Part shown: positions 48,001 through 59,769 of the stretch, one piece after another
How the letters are laid out: each line of letters opens with the position of its first letter
How positions within the stretch are numbered: position 1 is the first letter of the stretch
Assembly: GCF_040436345.1 (NCBI RefSeq)
Contig: NC_133230.1
Span: 21,834,197 to 21,898,196, forward strand
Direction of reading: 5' to 3'
Length of the DNA: 64,000 nt
Source: Pagrus major
Taxonomy: Eukaryota > Chordata > Actinopteri > Spariformes > Sparidae
The notes under the pieces: generated by a model
Seen by the model: only the letters and a program-made list of their open reading frames with translations
Database searches by the model: none
What the model was told of the DNA's origin: nothing
Made by a program: the position numbers and the translations under genes

Positions 48001-50804
48001 AACATAATAGCTATTCTCAGCACATTGTACTGCTTTGGCAGCCGGATTAGGAGGGGAGCACTGCATGCAAAATAAGATTATAACTATAGTGCGCTCATGA
48101 ATGTTGAATGCTTAAACTTATTAGGAAGTCTGACTGTCTTACTTAAAGGGGTTGATGGTTTTACACATGACGTTCAGCGACTCAGCCTGTGTAGACAGTT
48201 AAGTTTCTTTCGTGGCTCTGCAGGGAGCTCCCTATAGTCGGAGAAAATCACTCTGATAATGTCACTTAACAACAAAAAAATTACTGGAGTGACCTTTTAA
48301 TCAGCACTCCATGATGTCTGGTCTTCACCATCTCACACAACTACATGTACACCGACTTACTTCATTACCAGAAAAACAGCTTTTTTTTTAGCACGTCAAG
48401 GTTTCCTTCAGTTTTTTTGATTCATAGTCTGGATGTGTTAAAGTATCCTCTTTTGTCACAGCCTTTTTGTATGTTGTAGGCATAGAAACTCGTTATTCCA
48501 TTGCGTTATTATTTTTCGCTATGAATGCCCTGTTGTAATGCAAGGAATTATTATTCTATCAAATGAATCGTACTTTTGAGGGGTTAAATGTGCTGGAAAA
48601 CTCATGAAACTTTGCACATGCATCACACGTGGTTGGATTTTATGAGTTTTGGCCAAAAGGTGTGACACATGCCTATCACACTTAGATCTACAGAAAAAGC
48701 CTCTTGATGCCATGAGTTCAACCCAACAGGAAGTCAACAATCTTGAACTCTGTGCTCATTTTCGCCCGTTTACACGTGTCCTTGTAAATTGTTTAAGCTG
48801 ATGTGACTGAAAGCTTCAGAAAAGCTCAAAGTTCAAGTTCACCTTCATTACATCACTGCCACACATCCTTTGACTGTTCAAAAATCAGACAAAAAGACAT
48901 GATGGACACTCTCTTGTCCTCTTGTCTTACACCAGCGTTGTTACATAAGTGCCATCATGACAGAGACCTGTGCATTAACTCATCTTGTTGAAATCTTCAG
49001 AAACAACACTGACACACTGCTGATGGTTGACAGAAAGTAAACCTGCTAATGTCAAATCATGTGTCTGCTTACCTCTTTTGATGCCGGGGTTACACGTGGT
49101 GCAGTCTGTGGGGTTGAAGGAGCACCCTCCTCTGGCGATGGCTGGAATCACACTGGTGTAGGAAGAGTAGCCCTTGATCCTGCAGGGCTCTCCGTAGCAC
49201 GCCTCCACTGAGGTGCAGCAGTACACTGGATGGGTAATCCCTGAGGGCTGCGGACTGGTGCTGGGGAGCAGCTTGGCTCTCTTGCCGCTTCTTGGGCATA
49301 AAGTGAGGGGTGATATGGGAGAGGGGGAGTTGTCCGGGTGGCTGAAGTGAACATAGTAGCCGGGGAAGCAGGTGTACGTGTGCGGGCTGATGGTTATGGC
49401 TGCTGGGTGGGTGGACTGAAGATGGTGGTGATGATGATGATGGTGGTGATGGTGGTGGTGGAACACCTCAGACAGTGAGCCATCCTCTGGTTCCTTGAAG
49501 GTCTTGTCCTCCAGGAAGAGGGCCAGTCTGTGACAGTACTCGACGCACCTCTCCTGGGAGCAGCAGTAGCAGGAGGACACCTCGGCCTCCACCTGCTCCT
49601 CTTTGATTGTTTTCAACGGGAACCCCAGTGAAGAGCCACGGTGGAGCGAATGTTTGAGACACTCCTCTCCTCCTGTGGTGCCCTTCCACTCTGGATCCAA
49701 AGCCTCGCTTTTACACAAACTACAGCAGCCCTGGATGGTCGAGCCCGGCTGGGAATGAACCGGCTCCTCTGTACCCTGTTTTCTGTGCTTCAGTTGGTCC
49801 TCATGTTTGGGACGTGTTCGTCTTTTGGTCAGCGTTGTATCTCCACACGCCAGCTTCCCGCTCGTCTCATCCTGAGTCGCAGCTGCTGCTTCACCTCCAC
49901 TTTCCGGCTTGGGCTCCGTCTTCTTTTGCCGTTTGGGTCCATACGCGGCACTGGTGAGCTTGAGCAGCGTCGCAGCAGTGAGGCCGGCCTGACGTCGAGG
50001 CGTCGGTGCAAACAAAGCACACCAGTCGATATCTTGAGCCTCCACTGCTGACCGCCTCTGTTTTTTAGGTCTTTCTTTTGGGTCCGCTTTCCCTCCTGAA
50101 GGAACCTTTTTGGTTTTATGACCTTTATGTTCAGTTTTAGCTGGATCTTCATTAGCAGGCTGCAGTTTCTTTGTGAGATTTGACGTGAGGGAGTCGTCTC
50201 TGTAGAGCAGCAGGCTGTTGACAGCCTCCGCATTCAGAGATGCCATTCTCCGCCTGCGGGGCTCAAAGACAGGTGCGGGCAACATGAGTAAGGCGTCAGA
50301 TCGGTTGATTTTTGGTTCCGGTGCTTTCTGATTGGCTGTTGAAGTTTTCTTAAATCCAGATTTGGTCCGTCTTTGAATGGAGCTGGAGTGCAGCTTCTTT
50401 TTGACTTTAACGCTTTTTTGTTTCCCCGTTTTTGGTGCATCCTTTCCCTTACCCACGTCTCCTTTCTCCTCCAGACGGGTGAGCAGGACGCAGCAGTCCA
50501 GTGCCTCTGCATCACCCACTGCCAGTGTCTTCTTTCTGTGTCGGTGTGACTCTTTCTTATCCTTCTTCTTCTTTCCTCTCATCTCATTCTTTCTCTCTTT
50601 CCCTTTTGTCACACCACCTCCTTTCCCCTTGCCTCCCTTCTCCTTTAGGGGCTTCCTGCATTTCACAGGCTGGCTCCGCTGAGCTTTCACCATGGTCTCA
50701 GCATCCGCAAGAAGATCCACCTTCTTTTCTTCATCCACAGGGTCGTACGATGTCGGGTTTGAGCTCAGAGAGACCCTTCTGTGAGCATCATCATGGATCA
50801 GCAC
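42072..50804 (-). CDS. bahd1: Bromo-adjacent homology domain-containing protein 1
   Basis: Six minus-strand exons are in frame: 49073-50804, 44958-45367, 44506-44665, 44316-44395, 42524-42615 and 42072-42264 (889 codons including stop). The first Met inside the large exon, at 50693, gives 851 aa (human 780). Conserved pieces are [41 protein letters not shown], the linker [19 protein letters not shown]...[11 protein letters not shown] split by variable residues, and NGWQPVG. The C-terminal BAH domain runs from [15 protein letters not shown] through [13 protein letters not shown] and [20 protein letters not shown] to [21 protein letters not shown]1 is a nuclear scaffold that assembles silent chromatin with HP1, histone methyltransferase and deacetylase partners; its BAH domain reads H3K27me3 (established). 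The N-terminus is strongly lysine-rich. A run of 13 His is coded at 49422-49460. The true start is unsettled, since a 3' splice site lies at 50805. Confidence 0.93.
46449..46999. mobile_element. MITE with AAGCAAC ends in bahd1 intron
   Basis: The left end AGCAACGACAATGTAAC follows TTAA at 46445-46448. The right end GTTACATAGTGTTGCTTTA is its inverted counterpart with three changes. The 551-bp interior is AT-rich and codes for nothing. The right TTAA is mutated. Confidence 0.5.
48143..48300. repeat. Possible MITE in bahd1 intron
   Basis: TTAAAGGGGTTGATGGTTTT and TCTTTCGTGGCTCTGCAGGG resemble a common fish element with TTAAAGGGG ends; the right end may be GTGACCTTTTAA. Weak, from memory of the family. 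Confidence 0.3.
49422..49460 (-). repeat. bahd1: Coding CAY run: 13 consecutive histidines in Bahd1
   Basis: On the coding strand this is a mix of CAC and CAT codons, so the tract is not a pure triplet expansion. It lies between SLSEVF and LQSTHPA in the large exon. Confidence 0.95.
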
Positions 50805-51302
50805 CTGGGTCCATGGGGAGACACAGATCATAGATTTAAGTTTAAAGCTTAAGCCACAGAGACGCTTACAAAGCTCTGCTAATTAAGTGTTTAACACATT
50901 TATTCCCTATAAATTCCTCATAATAAATGTCCCCTGTTATTTTGTTATTTAAAGCTTTTACTACGAAGCATCAAAATCAGAAAATTCAGTGTTTTCACCA
51001 GCTACGACTGCGGTAAAGCTGAAAGCAAACATGATGAAACAGTAAAATAAAGTCAAGAGGATACCTGAAAGTAAAAACGGGGACGTAGGAGAGAAACCTA
51101 ACTTCAAAACACAGAGGTTACAAAAGTACAGAGAGCTGAGCACACAGACACTTTAAAAAACGCCTTTGTCTCTGGTCTCTTGCACAGACATGAGTTGAAT
51201 CTTGCAACACAGGCTTCTTTGAGGGGGAGAGGGGAGCTGTGGAGCATTACCACAACCTGTTTGGAGGCAGGGTGGAAATCTCCTCAAAAGCACTTCATAC
51301 AT

Positions 51303-51617
51303 GCTAGAACCAAAATCAAATATCAGGATATTTTTAACCAAATAACTCAATGTGGATATAGTGACAATATTATTTTTAACACAATGAGACTTGATCATCA
51401 GTAATGTGGATTTAATGACTAAGAGGGGAAAGGCAAGTATCAGAACAAGTAGATCAGTCTGGTAAGCTCAGAATATTGCATCACTTTACTGTAATGCAGT
51501 CTTTAAACCAGGAAAAGACAACACTTAATACATTTCAGGATAAAACAGTATCCAAAATCTAAGATGACACATAGTCTCATATCACGATAATGATGATATC
51601 GATATATTGCCCAGCCA
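51303..51617 (-). mobile_element. hAT-type MITE fragment
   Basis: The right end CGATATATTGCCCAGCC is the complement of the GGCTGGGCAATATATCG terminus of an abundant fish hAT MITE. The left part keeps AATCAAATATCAGGATATTT but lacks its terminal bases. The interior includes GTGGATTTAATGACTAAG and AATGCAGTCTTTAAACCAGG, as I recall from the family. Confidence 0.6.
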
Positions 51618-52558
51618 TAAAAAGCCCCAGTCGACTTCATTCTTGTAGAATCTGAGAGTGACTTCATGTAACAGACTGGATCTTTTGATGAATTATTTAA
51701 CAACCGGTTTTACTTTCTTAGTTTTCTGTCAATTTCCAGACCACTTAGACAACCTTTCTCACTAACATGCAAACCACACTGCTTCCACAGAATGGAGAAG
51801 AAAATGAAATAAAGAGCACATTATGTTATGTCACGTTAAAGCCAGAGGCTTAAAAAACTCCAACCTTTTACTCTTTAAAGCATTTAGATCATGATAAATT
51901 AATTAATTCTGCTGTGGCTGCTACAAGTTCTCCAAATTAAAAAAAAAATTGCCTTTTTGTCCCTTTGTATGGAAAACGGCCATTTTCAGGTCCTTGAACC
52001 CATGTTGAGGCACATTAATGACTCACACAACCACCAGGAGCCCAACATTACAAACATTCACCCACTCACTGCTAAAACACAGAAGCACAGCGAGATGTGG
52101 CATTTAGGTGATTTGTCCGATGTTTGATTTGAAGTGATTTGGATGTGTAATTCACAATTCCACACCGATTTAATTTTGGACACAGCCTGTAGCTGATCTC
52201 TTACCAAAGAGTAGGTCATTAGATTAAACATGAAAAGACTGCAAAGACCATTTCCCAGCGAAGGACGACATATTTCAATTTCTACAAGGTCAAAGAGGCG
52301 GCAAACTCTTTGAAATCACAGCGAGGTGTGAAATTACAAAATAATTCTCTGACAAAAACAAAACAGTATGAGCGATTGACTCATAAACTGATCCTTATTC
52401 CACCAAAACTGGTGGCACAAACACTCATCACACAATAACATCTTCAGTTTCCATGTCAACAGGCCGCTTCATCAAAGCATCTCCAGCACCTTTACAGTAG
52501 AGGATTCACGATGAGCTTCACGATGCTCAGCAGATCACACAAATGTTCCCGCTCATCT

Positions 52559-52560
<2 letters not shown>

Positions 52561-52599
<39 letters not shown>
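52561..52599. repeat. (AC)n microsatellite
   Basis: About 19 AC units. Confidence 0.95.
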
Positions 52600-52604
<5 letters not shown>

Positions 52605-52964
52605 TCTCACTGAGAAAAAATCCTTTTAAAGATCCCGATGATTCAACCGCCGGTGACCTTTATGCAATGACACTCCTGCGTGCAGCATAAAGAGATGGAT
52701 CATCCTTCTTGCTGCAGCCCTGGAACACAATTAGGCCACTTGACCTCCAAGAACTAAGTCAACACGGGTCTGGTTTTTATATTAAGTGACTCTTCGGGGA
52801 GAAAACCATTCAGCTTTCGCAATCACATGCTCTCTCAGGAATGATTATGTCTGAATCTAAGTTTCCATCAATACCTCACAGAAACATGAACTATTAGGAG
52901 ACTTTAAAACAAGCTGCTGTACTGTATATGTAGTTTTCTACAAACAGGATTAGGATTAGCAGGA

Positions 52965-53060
52965 TTATACAAAAACTACTGAACGGGTGACCACGAAACT
53001 TGGATGGAGGATGGGTCTCCCAAAATAGACCTCATTTAATTTTGGTGCGGATCCAAAATG
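52965..53060 (-). mobile_element. RTE-like LINE 3' tail fragment
   Basis: The complement of the AATCCGCTCAG / GGATCGGCACCAAAAGTTAA style text seen at 57700-58025 and 59318-59640: here AAACTTGGATGGAGGATGGG and TTTAATTTTGGTGCGGATCC. About 95 bp, strongly truncated. Confidence 0.45.
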
Positions 53061-54779
53061 ATGCGAATTACTTTACTGTTGATAACTAATCACCTACTGA
53101 TTGTTTCAGCACTAAATGAATGACGCACACAGTGCACATGCAAGTTATATGATAAAAAGTTGGAATTTTCTCTGGTCCACATGTGCAGAGATGTGACCTC
53201 AGTAACAAGGGTTTGACTTCAATTTGAAAGACAATGCACCACCTCACAAATAAAATCCCAAATTCTTGTAAAAACAGGCTTGACTCGCGCCAAAATTCTG
53301 ATATACATGAGGCCATAATTGGGTAAAAATTCCAAGACCATATCGGGACAAAAATGTCTTCTTGAAGTATCTCTGGTATTGACAATAACTGTCAGCGCTG
53401 ATTGCAATGTGAGCTGCTCTTATATGCCCATTTATGCTCCTACGGTTTTCTTCCTCTGAATCAAAGCGCATCACATCATGTCTGAATGTCATTTTTGTGC
53501 ACGCTATCCTGTTTTTAGAGTGAGCCACTGAGAGTTGCAACTAAGCTTTAAATGACTCTGGAGGGGCAGTCAAGGGGAGATAATGTGTGTGTGTATGTGT
53601 GTGTGCATGCTGCATGTAGTCTTTGCTCATAATACATACAGAACAGCTGATTTGTCTTTACCGGCACTGCTACTGGTAACAGTCACAATAACTCAATCCA
53701 CTTTCTTGCAGTGAAATAACGTGTGTCAAAAAGAGAATGACAACAGGCTGTGACTCAGAAACAAACGCAAATTCTGCTCAAGCCGTTTCTGCACTGCATA
53801 ATAATTTACAGATTAATTCAATCAACAGCTTATTTAAGCACTCGAGTGTTTACGCGACTTCTCATCACTAAGTGTGCAACAAATCTGCTGTTCTTTCATT
53901 CTGGCGACGTGCTAATGTGTAACACCTGATGAAGGGTTGGGAAACCAAAGCAAGGTGTGGTTCCTGACGGTTTGAGGAGCTTTATTCTCAGGAACAACAT
54001 CCTCTATTCTTGTAGTTGGATATCTGTCGTAGCATTTTATGTCATCTTACAATAATTGAGAGCATACTCAGGGTCGAGTCGTACCACAGACACAAACCCA
54101 GACTGACTCCGGAGTGGACGCAACTATCTGGCTGGACATTTCTTCAAACCATCTCATAGCTCAGCCTGCCCTTATTGCCAAACGACTCGGTGAACCGTGA
54201 AATGCAATCCATGAGAGAGAAATTTAATTTCCAGATAACAAGAGGACAGCAGGAGCCTCACATTGAGTTTCTGTCTGAGGATATCAAATCAAGTTGCTTC
54301 ATTTGAATAAGACAAGCACGCACAAAGGAAGGACAGGAGCTCAGAGCAGAGCATCATTATTTTTACTCAGCTGGAACGTCACCACACTGACCGCAACAGA
54401 TAAAACCACAGAGTTTAACGCTAAACCGACTTGCTTTTTCACACTGTTAAGAAACTTAAACAGGTTGCCGCTTTAGAGGCACTTTGTGCACCCAGCCTAA
54501 TGCATAGCATTAACACCAATAGCTGCATGCACCCACACACACTACATTTTATTTGAGGACATTTTGTTTGCTTGGTGGGTTTTTTTTTAGTTCCCCCAAC
54601 CTAGAACCATTTCTTGCTTATATAATAAGATAAATAAAATTAAATAGATAGAAATTAGAAAAATTGATTGTTTCTACATTTTTTTGTGTATCTATATTTG
54701 AAGAAACCCTACAGGTGTGTTTAAGAAATGGTACAAAGTGACATCTTTGAAGTGTAATTTTGCCATTTTGAGGGTTTAA

Positions 54780-55003
54780 AGGACAGTTCACCCAAAAATG
54801 AAAATTCAGTCATTATCTACTCACCCCCCTGCTCATCAGAAGTTGGGAGAAGTTTCACAGTCCACCAAACATTTCTGGAGCTTCACGGCTGAACAGTGTT
54901 GCAGCGTTCTCCTTCTACTTCTGTCATTTAGGAAAATGCTGCAACACTGTTTTGCTGTGAAGCTCCAGAAATGTTTGATACGATAGATATGTGAATTTAT
55001 CCC
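54780..55003. mobile_element. Palindromic TTAA MITE (family of 38666-39140)
   Basis: TTAA at 54776-54779 and 55004-55007 flank 224 bp. It has ends AGGACAGTTCACCC and GTGAATTTATCCC, and arms ACATTTCTGGAGCTTCACGG and CTGTGAAGCTCCAGAAATGT. It is a shorter, centre-deleted relative of 38666-39140. Confidence 0.75.
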
Positions 55004-55369
55004 TTAAGAGATAAATCTGAGGGGTCATAAGATGATTAACGGGAAAAGACAGAATCAGAAACCCATTTTGTCTACATTCATTTATGTAGATTCTTTAAAC
55101 TTTTCTCTAAAAACTGAAATACTGTTCAGTTTCACCTTTTCATGCCTTTTACAAGTTTTATTTCAGTTATTCCTAACTGATCACGACTTACAGACAAATC
55201 AAAGCAGGATAACAAGAAAAGCATTGCTTTGTTTTAACTACACACAGGCCATTTAGATCAATGTTTCATAACCTTTCTGGCCTGTCACTGTCAATTTGTG
55301 ATCTCCTCGTCACAGGTTATGACCTCAATGGGGATGTGAGCTGTGAGAATGTTAACTAAAGAGTGATTT

Positions 55370-55576
55370 TTAAAAGGTCCCCAGAAAACTGTTTGAAGCT
55401 AGAAAGGTGGCGGGGTCCGCCAAATGAAATTGCGTTGTCCTTTAAGGTCAGTTTGTTTGTTCAGTTTATTGATTTATGAAAACGAAAGGTTTGTTTATTT
55501 AGTTTGTTTAGGCTTAAAAAAAAAAAATCAGACAATGAATTTTCTCTTCTGATTACAGTTTCTTGTAGTGGACCTT
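55370..55576. mobile_element. Shortened relative of the 2750-3080 MITE
   Basis: Shares GTCCCCAGAA, GCTAGAAAGGTGGCGGGGTC, TTGTCCTTTAAGGTCAGTTT and TTGTTTATTTAGTTTGTTTA with that copy, and ends in GTAGTGGACCT followed by TTAA. About 100 bp of the left part, including the left terminal repeat, is missing. Confidence 0.65.
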
Positions 55577-55719
55577 TAAATACAGTATCCAGCATTTCAC
55601 AAGATAAAGGGAATTATTAGAAACAGAAAAATGAACACGTACTTGTGTTTGGATCGACTCCTATCCTGTTAATCATCCAGTGACCCCTCAGATTTAATCT
55701 CTTGCAATATTTTAAGAGA

Positions 55720-55723
55720 AAAA

Positions 55724-55767
<44 letters not shown>
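55720..55767. repeat. A-run followed by (TA)n
   Basis: About 14 A then about 17 TA units. Confidence 0.9.
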
Positions 55768-55770
<3 letters not shown>

Positions 55771-56033
55771 TTTTCTTTCTAATCTCTTTCAATTATCTTG
55801 TAAAGCCCGGGTTGGTAAACCAAATGGAAAGACATGTTTCTACACTTCCTTAAACACTCTGCAATTTAAAGGCAATGTAGCATAATTGACACATAAAACC
55901 CACTTAATAGTATTTTTCACATTATGGATTTCACCCTCTATCTCCTCCTGCTGATGGCACATTAACTGACTGTAGTTTGCCCTGTATATGAGGAAGAGGA
56001 GGAGGAGGAGGAGGAGGCTGTGCTGCCTGGCTG

Positions 56034-56035
<2 letters not shown>

Positions 56036-56082
<47 letters not shown>
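56036..56082. repeat. (CA)n microsatellite
   Basis: About 23 CA units, with a purine GAGGAG run just to the left (55991-56017). Confidence 0.95.
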
Positions 56083-56085
<3 letters not shown>

Positions 56086-56499
56086 GAAGAAGGACATGGT
56101 GTAGAGCTGTCATCATGAGAGAAAAAGCCCCGAGGCAAGAGCTCTAAGCTGCTGCTGAGCTGTGTGTGCGGCTTCACATATCAACCAAGTCCACTTTTCC
56201 TGGAGCCAATCAGTCCTACACCACCAACACTAACCATCCTCCACCACCAACACCAACACCACCCTTCACCTCCATGCAGGTTCAGGCACCAGCACTTACA
56301 AACACACCCACATCACCCCCCTCATGGATCGGATTATTATTATAATGAAAAAAAAAGACGAGCGTTTTGCATGTATTGCAATCAGGCTGTGTGGAAGCAG
56401 ACTCGCCTACTGGAGCTCGTAGTTGGCCATGGTGGTGGTGTTGGTGGTGGTGGACGGTGTTAATCTGACAGCATGCCGTAGCAGGAGTGCAGGCTGTGA

Positions 56500-56880
56500 T
56501 ATGAGAAGTGAAAAAAGCTCCTCGGCGAGAGGAAACGAGTCTAAAACACCCGAACATCCGCGATCATTTGGAGCTGCCGGTTAATATCGACGTGATGAGG
56601 AGCTCGTGTTACAGCCGAGTTGTTAGAAGCAGGCGGACTACCCACCGATCCGATCATCTCCCAACTGTGACGGGAATTACAGCCGCGATTCATCATTACC
56701 TTGTGCGTCCCTTCGGAAACGACGGAAAACAGAAAGAATCCAGTCCGTCCCTGGTCCCGGTCCCGGTTTGCTCAGCTTCTACTCGGTCGGGCTGTCGACC
56801 TGGGGAGCGATCCGCGGACCGAGCAGCCCACAGTAGCTGGAGACATGGTGAACAAATCGGTGAGCGGTGACCTACTTCCG
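56500..56880. promoter_or_regulatory. bahd1: CpG-rich block, probable bahd1 promoter and first exon
   Basis: CpG dinucleotides are dense from about 56515 to 56880 (CTCGGCGAGAGG, GACGGGAATT, TCGGGCTGTCGACC, GATCCGCGGACCGAGC), unlike either flank. On the minus strand CGCACAAG/GTAATG at 56700/56699 could be the donor of a non-coding bahd1 exon. On the plus strand ATGGTGAACAAATCG/GTGAGC (ATG 56845, donor at 56859/56860) could be the first coding exon of a rightward gene. Both may be true, as in a divergent promoter; neither is proven. Confidence 0.5.
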
Positions 56881-57403
56881 AAGTGGCAAGCTGGAGATAA
56901 TATTCATGCGCTGCCTGCATTCACATTCAACGCTGCACCGGGACATCCCTGTGTACCACAGCGAAATCACGCTGCTGTGGTGTTCATGCACGGACTGAAC
57001 TGTGTCCACAACCTTATTTAAAAAAAAAAAAAAATCTCTTCTGTGAGAAAAATGCATGTGTCGTTTTTCCTGCAATCTCAGTTTATCACAGGAATGCGCA
57101 GCTCTATTTTAGAGCCACAACATCCCACTAGAAATAACCAAACTTTCACCTATCTGGTTTTACTTCTTTAAAATAAGACCAGCAAGAGGTGATCATCTGA
57201 GAAAATATATAAATATGTATATATATTTCTCACCAATAAAAAGAAAATGGGTAGAAAGTAAAGAGGCAAAAGTTAGAGCAGTAATACGCAGACAAATAGG
57301 TCCCATAGTGCCAAACATGACCGTAAACTCACCACTGAATGTTTAGAAAGTCAATACTGAAGAAGTAAAGACAAGAAACTAAGAGTATAATCTCATGCTA
57401 AGC

Positions 57404-57570
57404 TCCGATAACATAACCATCATTAAGATCATCTCTCTAATGAGTATTACATCCATATCATAAATCCCTAAAGGAGTATTGTGATTCTGTGCGTCAGATT
57501 AATGACAGCAGCATGCATCCCTCTTAATTAGGGTCATTTACTGTGTCCTCTGCTCTTAACAAGGCAATTA
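57404..57570. repeat. Local duplicate unit, left copy
   Basis: Shares ordered blocks with 59770-59920: CTCTCTAATGAGTATTACAT, CCCTAA-GGAGTATT, CAGATTAATGACAGCAG, CATCCCTCTTAATTAG and TCCTCTGCTCTTAA. Not a family I recognise. Confidence 0.7.
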
Positions 57571-57699
57571 AGAATGGTTTTAAATTGAGCAAATAATCAG
57601 TCAACTATAATAATAACACTATACTGTACAGTAATGAAACACAGATATCTGACTCTAACTTTCACACACAGTATATGCACTAAACTGGCACTCAGTAGA

Positions 57700-58025
57700 G
57701 CGCATACCTCCGCTGAGGCCCAGCAGTCCCCATTAATCCAATCAAGCTTATCCAATATCCAAAACGTTAAACTTTAAATCCACCAGATCAAGATTTTTAT
57801 CTGGATCTGCATCAAATTGTACTCACTCAAAGATTCCGGCTGACTAAATACGTCTGATTTTTCAAAACACTCTCTCTCACAATGTTAAAGAAAGTGAGAA
57901 AAAATATTCCTAGATCCTGTCCCTTTATATTCTGGACCGAGACTCATTCTCCATCCAAGTTTTGTGGAAATCCGCTCAGAAATTTTGTGTAATCTGCTCA
58001 CAAACCAACAAACCAACAAAACGTC
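57700..58025 (+). mobile_element. RTE-like LINE 3' tail
   Basis: GAGCGCATACCTCCGCTGAG, ATCTGGATCTGCATCAAATT, CTCATTCTCCATCCAAGTTT, GTGGAAATCCGCTCAG and CTCACAAACCAACAAACCAA are the standing phrases of an abundant fish RTE-type LINE 3' region. No reverse transcriptase is left. Confidence 0.6.
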
Positions 58026-58589
58026 AGCAGAAAATGAAAGAAGCATGCACTGCTCTTATTTTGGGTCATTTACTGTATCCTCGATGGTTTTACAAGAAGG
58101 AAATACTTAGTAAACTATAGTCCTAACACAAGTGTACACTGATAATACCCCTGACTATAACTACCACATACAAGAAAACTATAGATCCTATAAAAATATA
58201 GTAATATATATTGTACTACTATATGATCACTGGTAGATAGCATCATATCTTCACTTAGTAAGGAGAAATTAGGGAAAGTAATCAATAAACAGCAAAGACT
58301 AATACACAGACAGCTGACTACAACCTTCAGGAAATCTATAAGTCCTGTAGGAATATAATAAACTATAAGATCAATTTAAGCTCACCATATTGAATACGCT
58401 ACAAATAATATAAAACACTATGGGACACTAAGTACCTCTATTTCCTGTTAACAGCAACATAAACATTAAGCATACAGCTGAAGCACTATTTACACTATTC
58501 TGTGTACTACACTGTCTGTATTTTCTTGTGTGCATTTATTGCTGAGTTTTTGTTTGTGTTGTCTTTTGTGTTTGTTGTCGAGTTTGATG

Positions 58590-58712
58590 TATTTTAAAAG
58601 GCCCATCTAGGGATGGGCATTGCAAATTAGCTCAGGCTGTAAATGCTGTGGTGTGTGGCAACAGTTTATGCTGCCTACTTGTCCCTATACAAATAAACTT
58701 TAAATAAATGAT
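58590..58712 (+). mobile_element. Possible LINE 3' end
   Basis: GGGCATTGCAAATTAGCT, a TGTCCCTATACAAATAAACT tail and a preceding Cys/Leu-rich AT text resemble the terminal region of L2/Rex-type fish LINEs. Identification is tentative. The unrecognised stretch 58790-59240 to its right may be unrelated. Confidence 0.35.
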
Positions 58713-59317
58713 GAGTCAATCTACAGAAATGTACCAGCGACAATATTGATAATAAATTTATTATTTAACAATTATTTCAAGCAAAATATGCACACACAAA
58801 AAAAAACACTGGTTCTATCCCATTAAACTAAACTACAGCTGCTGTAAGTGATATTTTTTAAGTAAAATAAGTATTTAATATTCTAACAGACTTCACTGTT
58901 ATAGAGAGCCTGGTCAGTAAGGCATGTCTCTCCTTCTACCGCTTATGCAGTAAAAGAGAAAATAATTTTCTGGCATCCCTGCCCACTTTATCCAATCAGG
59001 ACAGAGAACTTCATAACGAGGTGGTCCTGTCTGCTCATGAGCGCACAGAGAGCCAGATCCTCCTGTTCTGGTACCTACACCAGCAATGGCACAACAGGGT
59101 CTGGTGATGGCTTAGACTACCAAACAGACCAAACGAAGAAATACACTTGAAGAAAAGAAAGTGGCAGAGAGAGCTGCCTCAAAAGAAGAAGGAAGGAGTC
59201 TAAAAACGACGAAAACGCTTGCAGCAGCTTTAGCATTTTTGGGTTTTGTCTGTTAGTTTAGGAAAAAATTGACATTTGAAGACGACTAGTTGACCATTTG
59301 ACGTAATTATTAATTGT

Positions 59318-59640
59318 AAAGCGCATACCTCCGACACAGCCGAACAGTCTTCACTCATAGACATCAGCCACTTAAATACGCCTGATTTTCATCATCAGGT
59401 CTCATCCATTTTTCGCTTAGAAATTAACAAAATTGTAATAAAGGAAATAAGAAAAAAAAATCCTGGATCCATCCCTTTATCTGGATCGGCACCAAAAGTT
59501 AATGGGGTCTATTCTGGGCCGAGACCCATCCTCCATCTAAGCTTCATGGAAATCCGCTCAGTAGTTTTTGTGAAATACTGCTGACAAACCAACCAACGAA
59601 CATTATTGCCCCCACCTCCTTGATGGAGGTAATAATGAAA
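59318..59640 (+). mobile_element. RTE-like LINE 3' tail, second copy
   Basis: AGCGCATACCTCCGACACAG, TATCTGGATCGGCACCAAAA, ATGGAAATCCGCTCAGTAGT, ACAAACCAACCAACGAACA and CCTTGATGGAGGTAATAATG. It is more complete at its right end than 57700-58025. Confidence 0.65.
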
Positions 59641-59769
59641 ATAACTGTAAGTTTGAACCCTTGAATAAACACTACAAAATATGTTATACAACATAAAGAT
59701 CATCGTAAACTCACTGCGTATAGAGCACATATAGTCCATATACAGTCGCATAAACAATATTAATTATCA

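Larger units (their letters stand above)
50805..56499 (-). other. bahd1: Probable bahd1 5' intron with many repeats
   Basis: There is no convincing coding exon between the large bahd1 exon and the CpG-rich block at 56.5-56.9 kb. If that block is the bahd1 promoter, this is its first intron. The stretch holds a hAT-type MITE, an RTE-like LINE tail, two TTAA MITEs and three dinucleotide arrays, listed separately. The ORF at 56164-56463 lies in a His/Pro-coding CAC repeat and has no gene-like features. Confidence 0.4.

Noticed and set aside
50377-50833. Plus-strand Ser/Phe-rich ORFs of about 100 codons
   Set aside because: Mirror frames of the Lys-rich bahd1 N-terminal coding sequence.
55840-56116. 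ORFs with Val-Cys repeats on the minus strand
   Set aside because: Translation of the (CA)n microsatellite.
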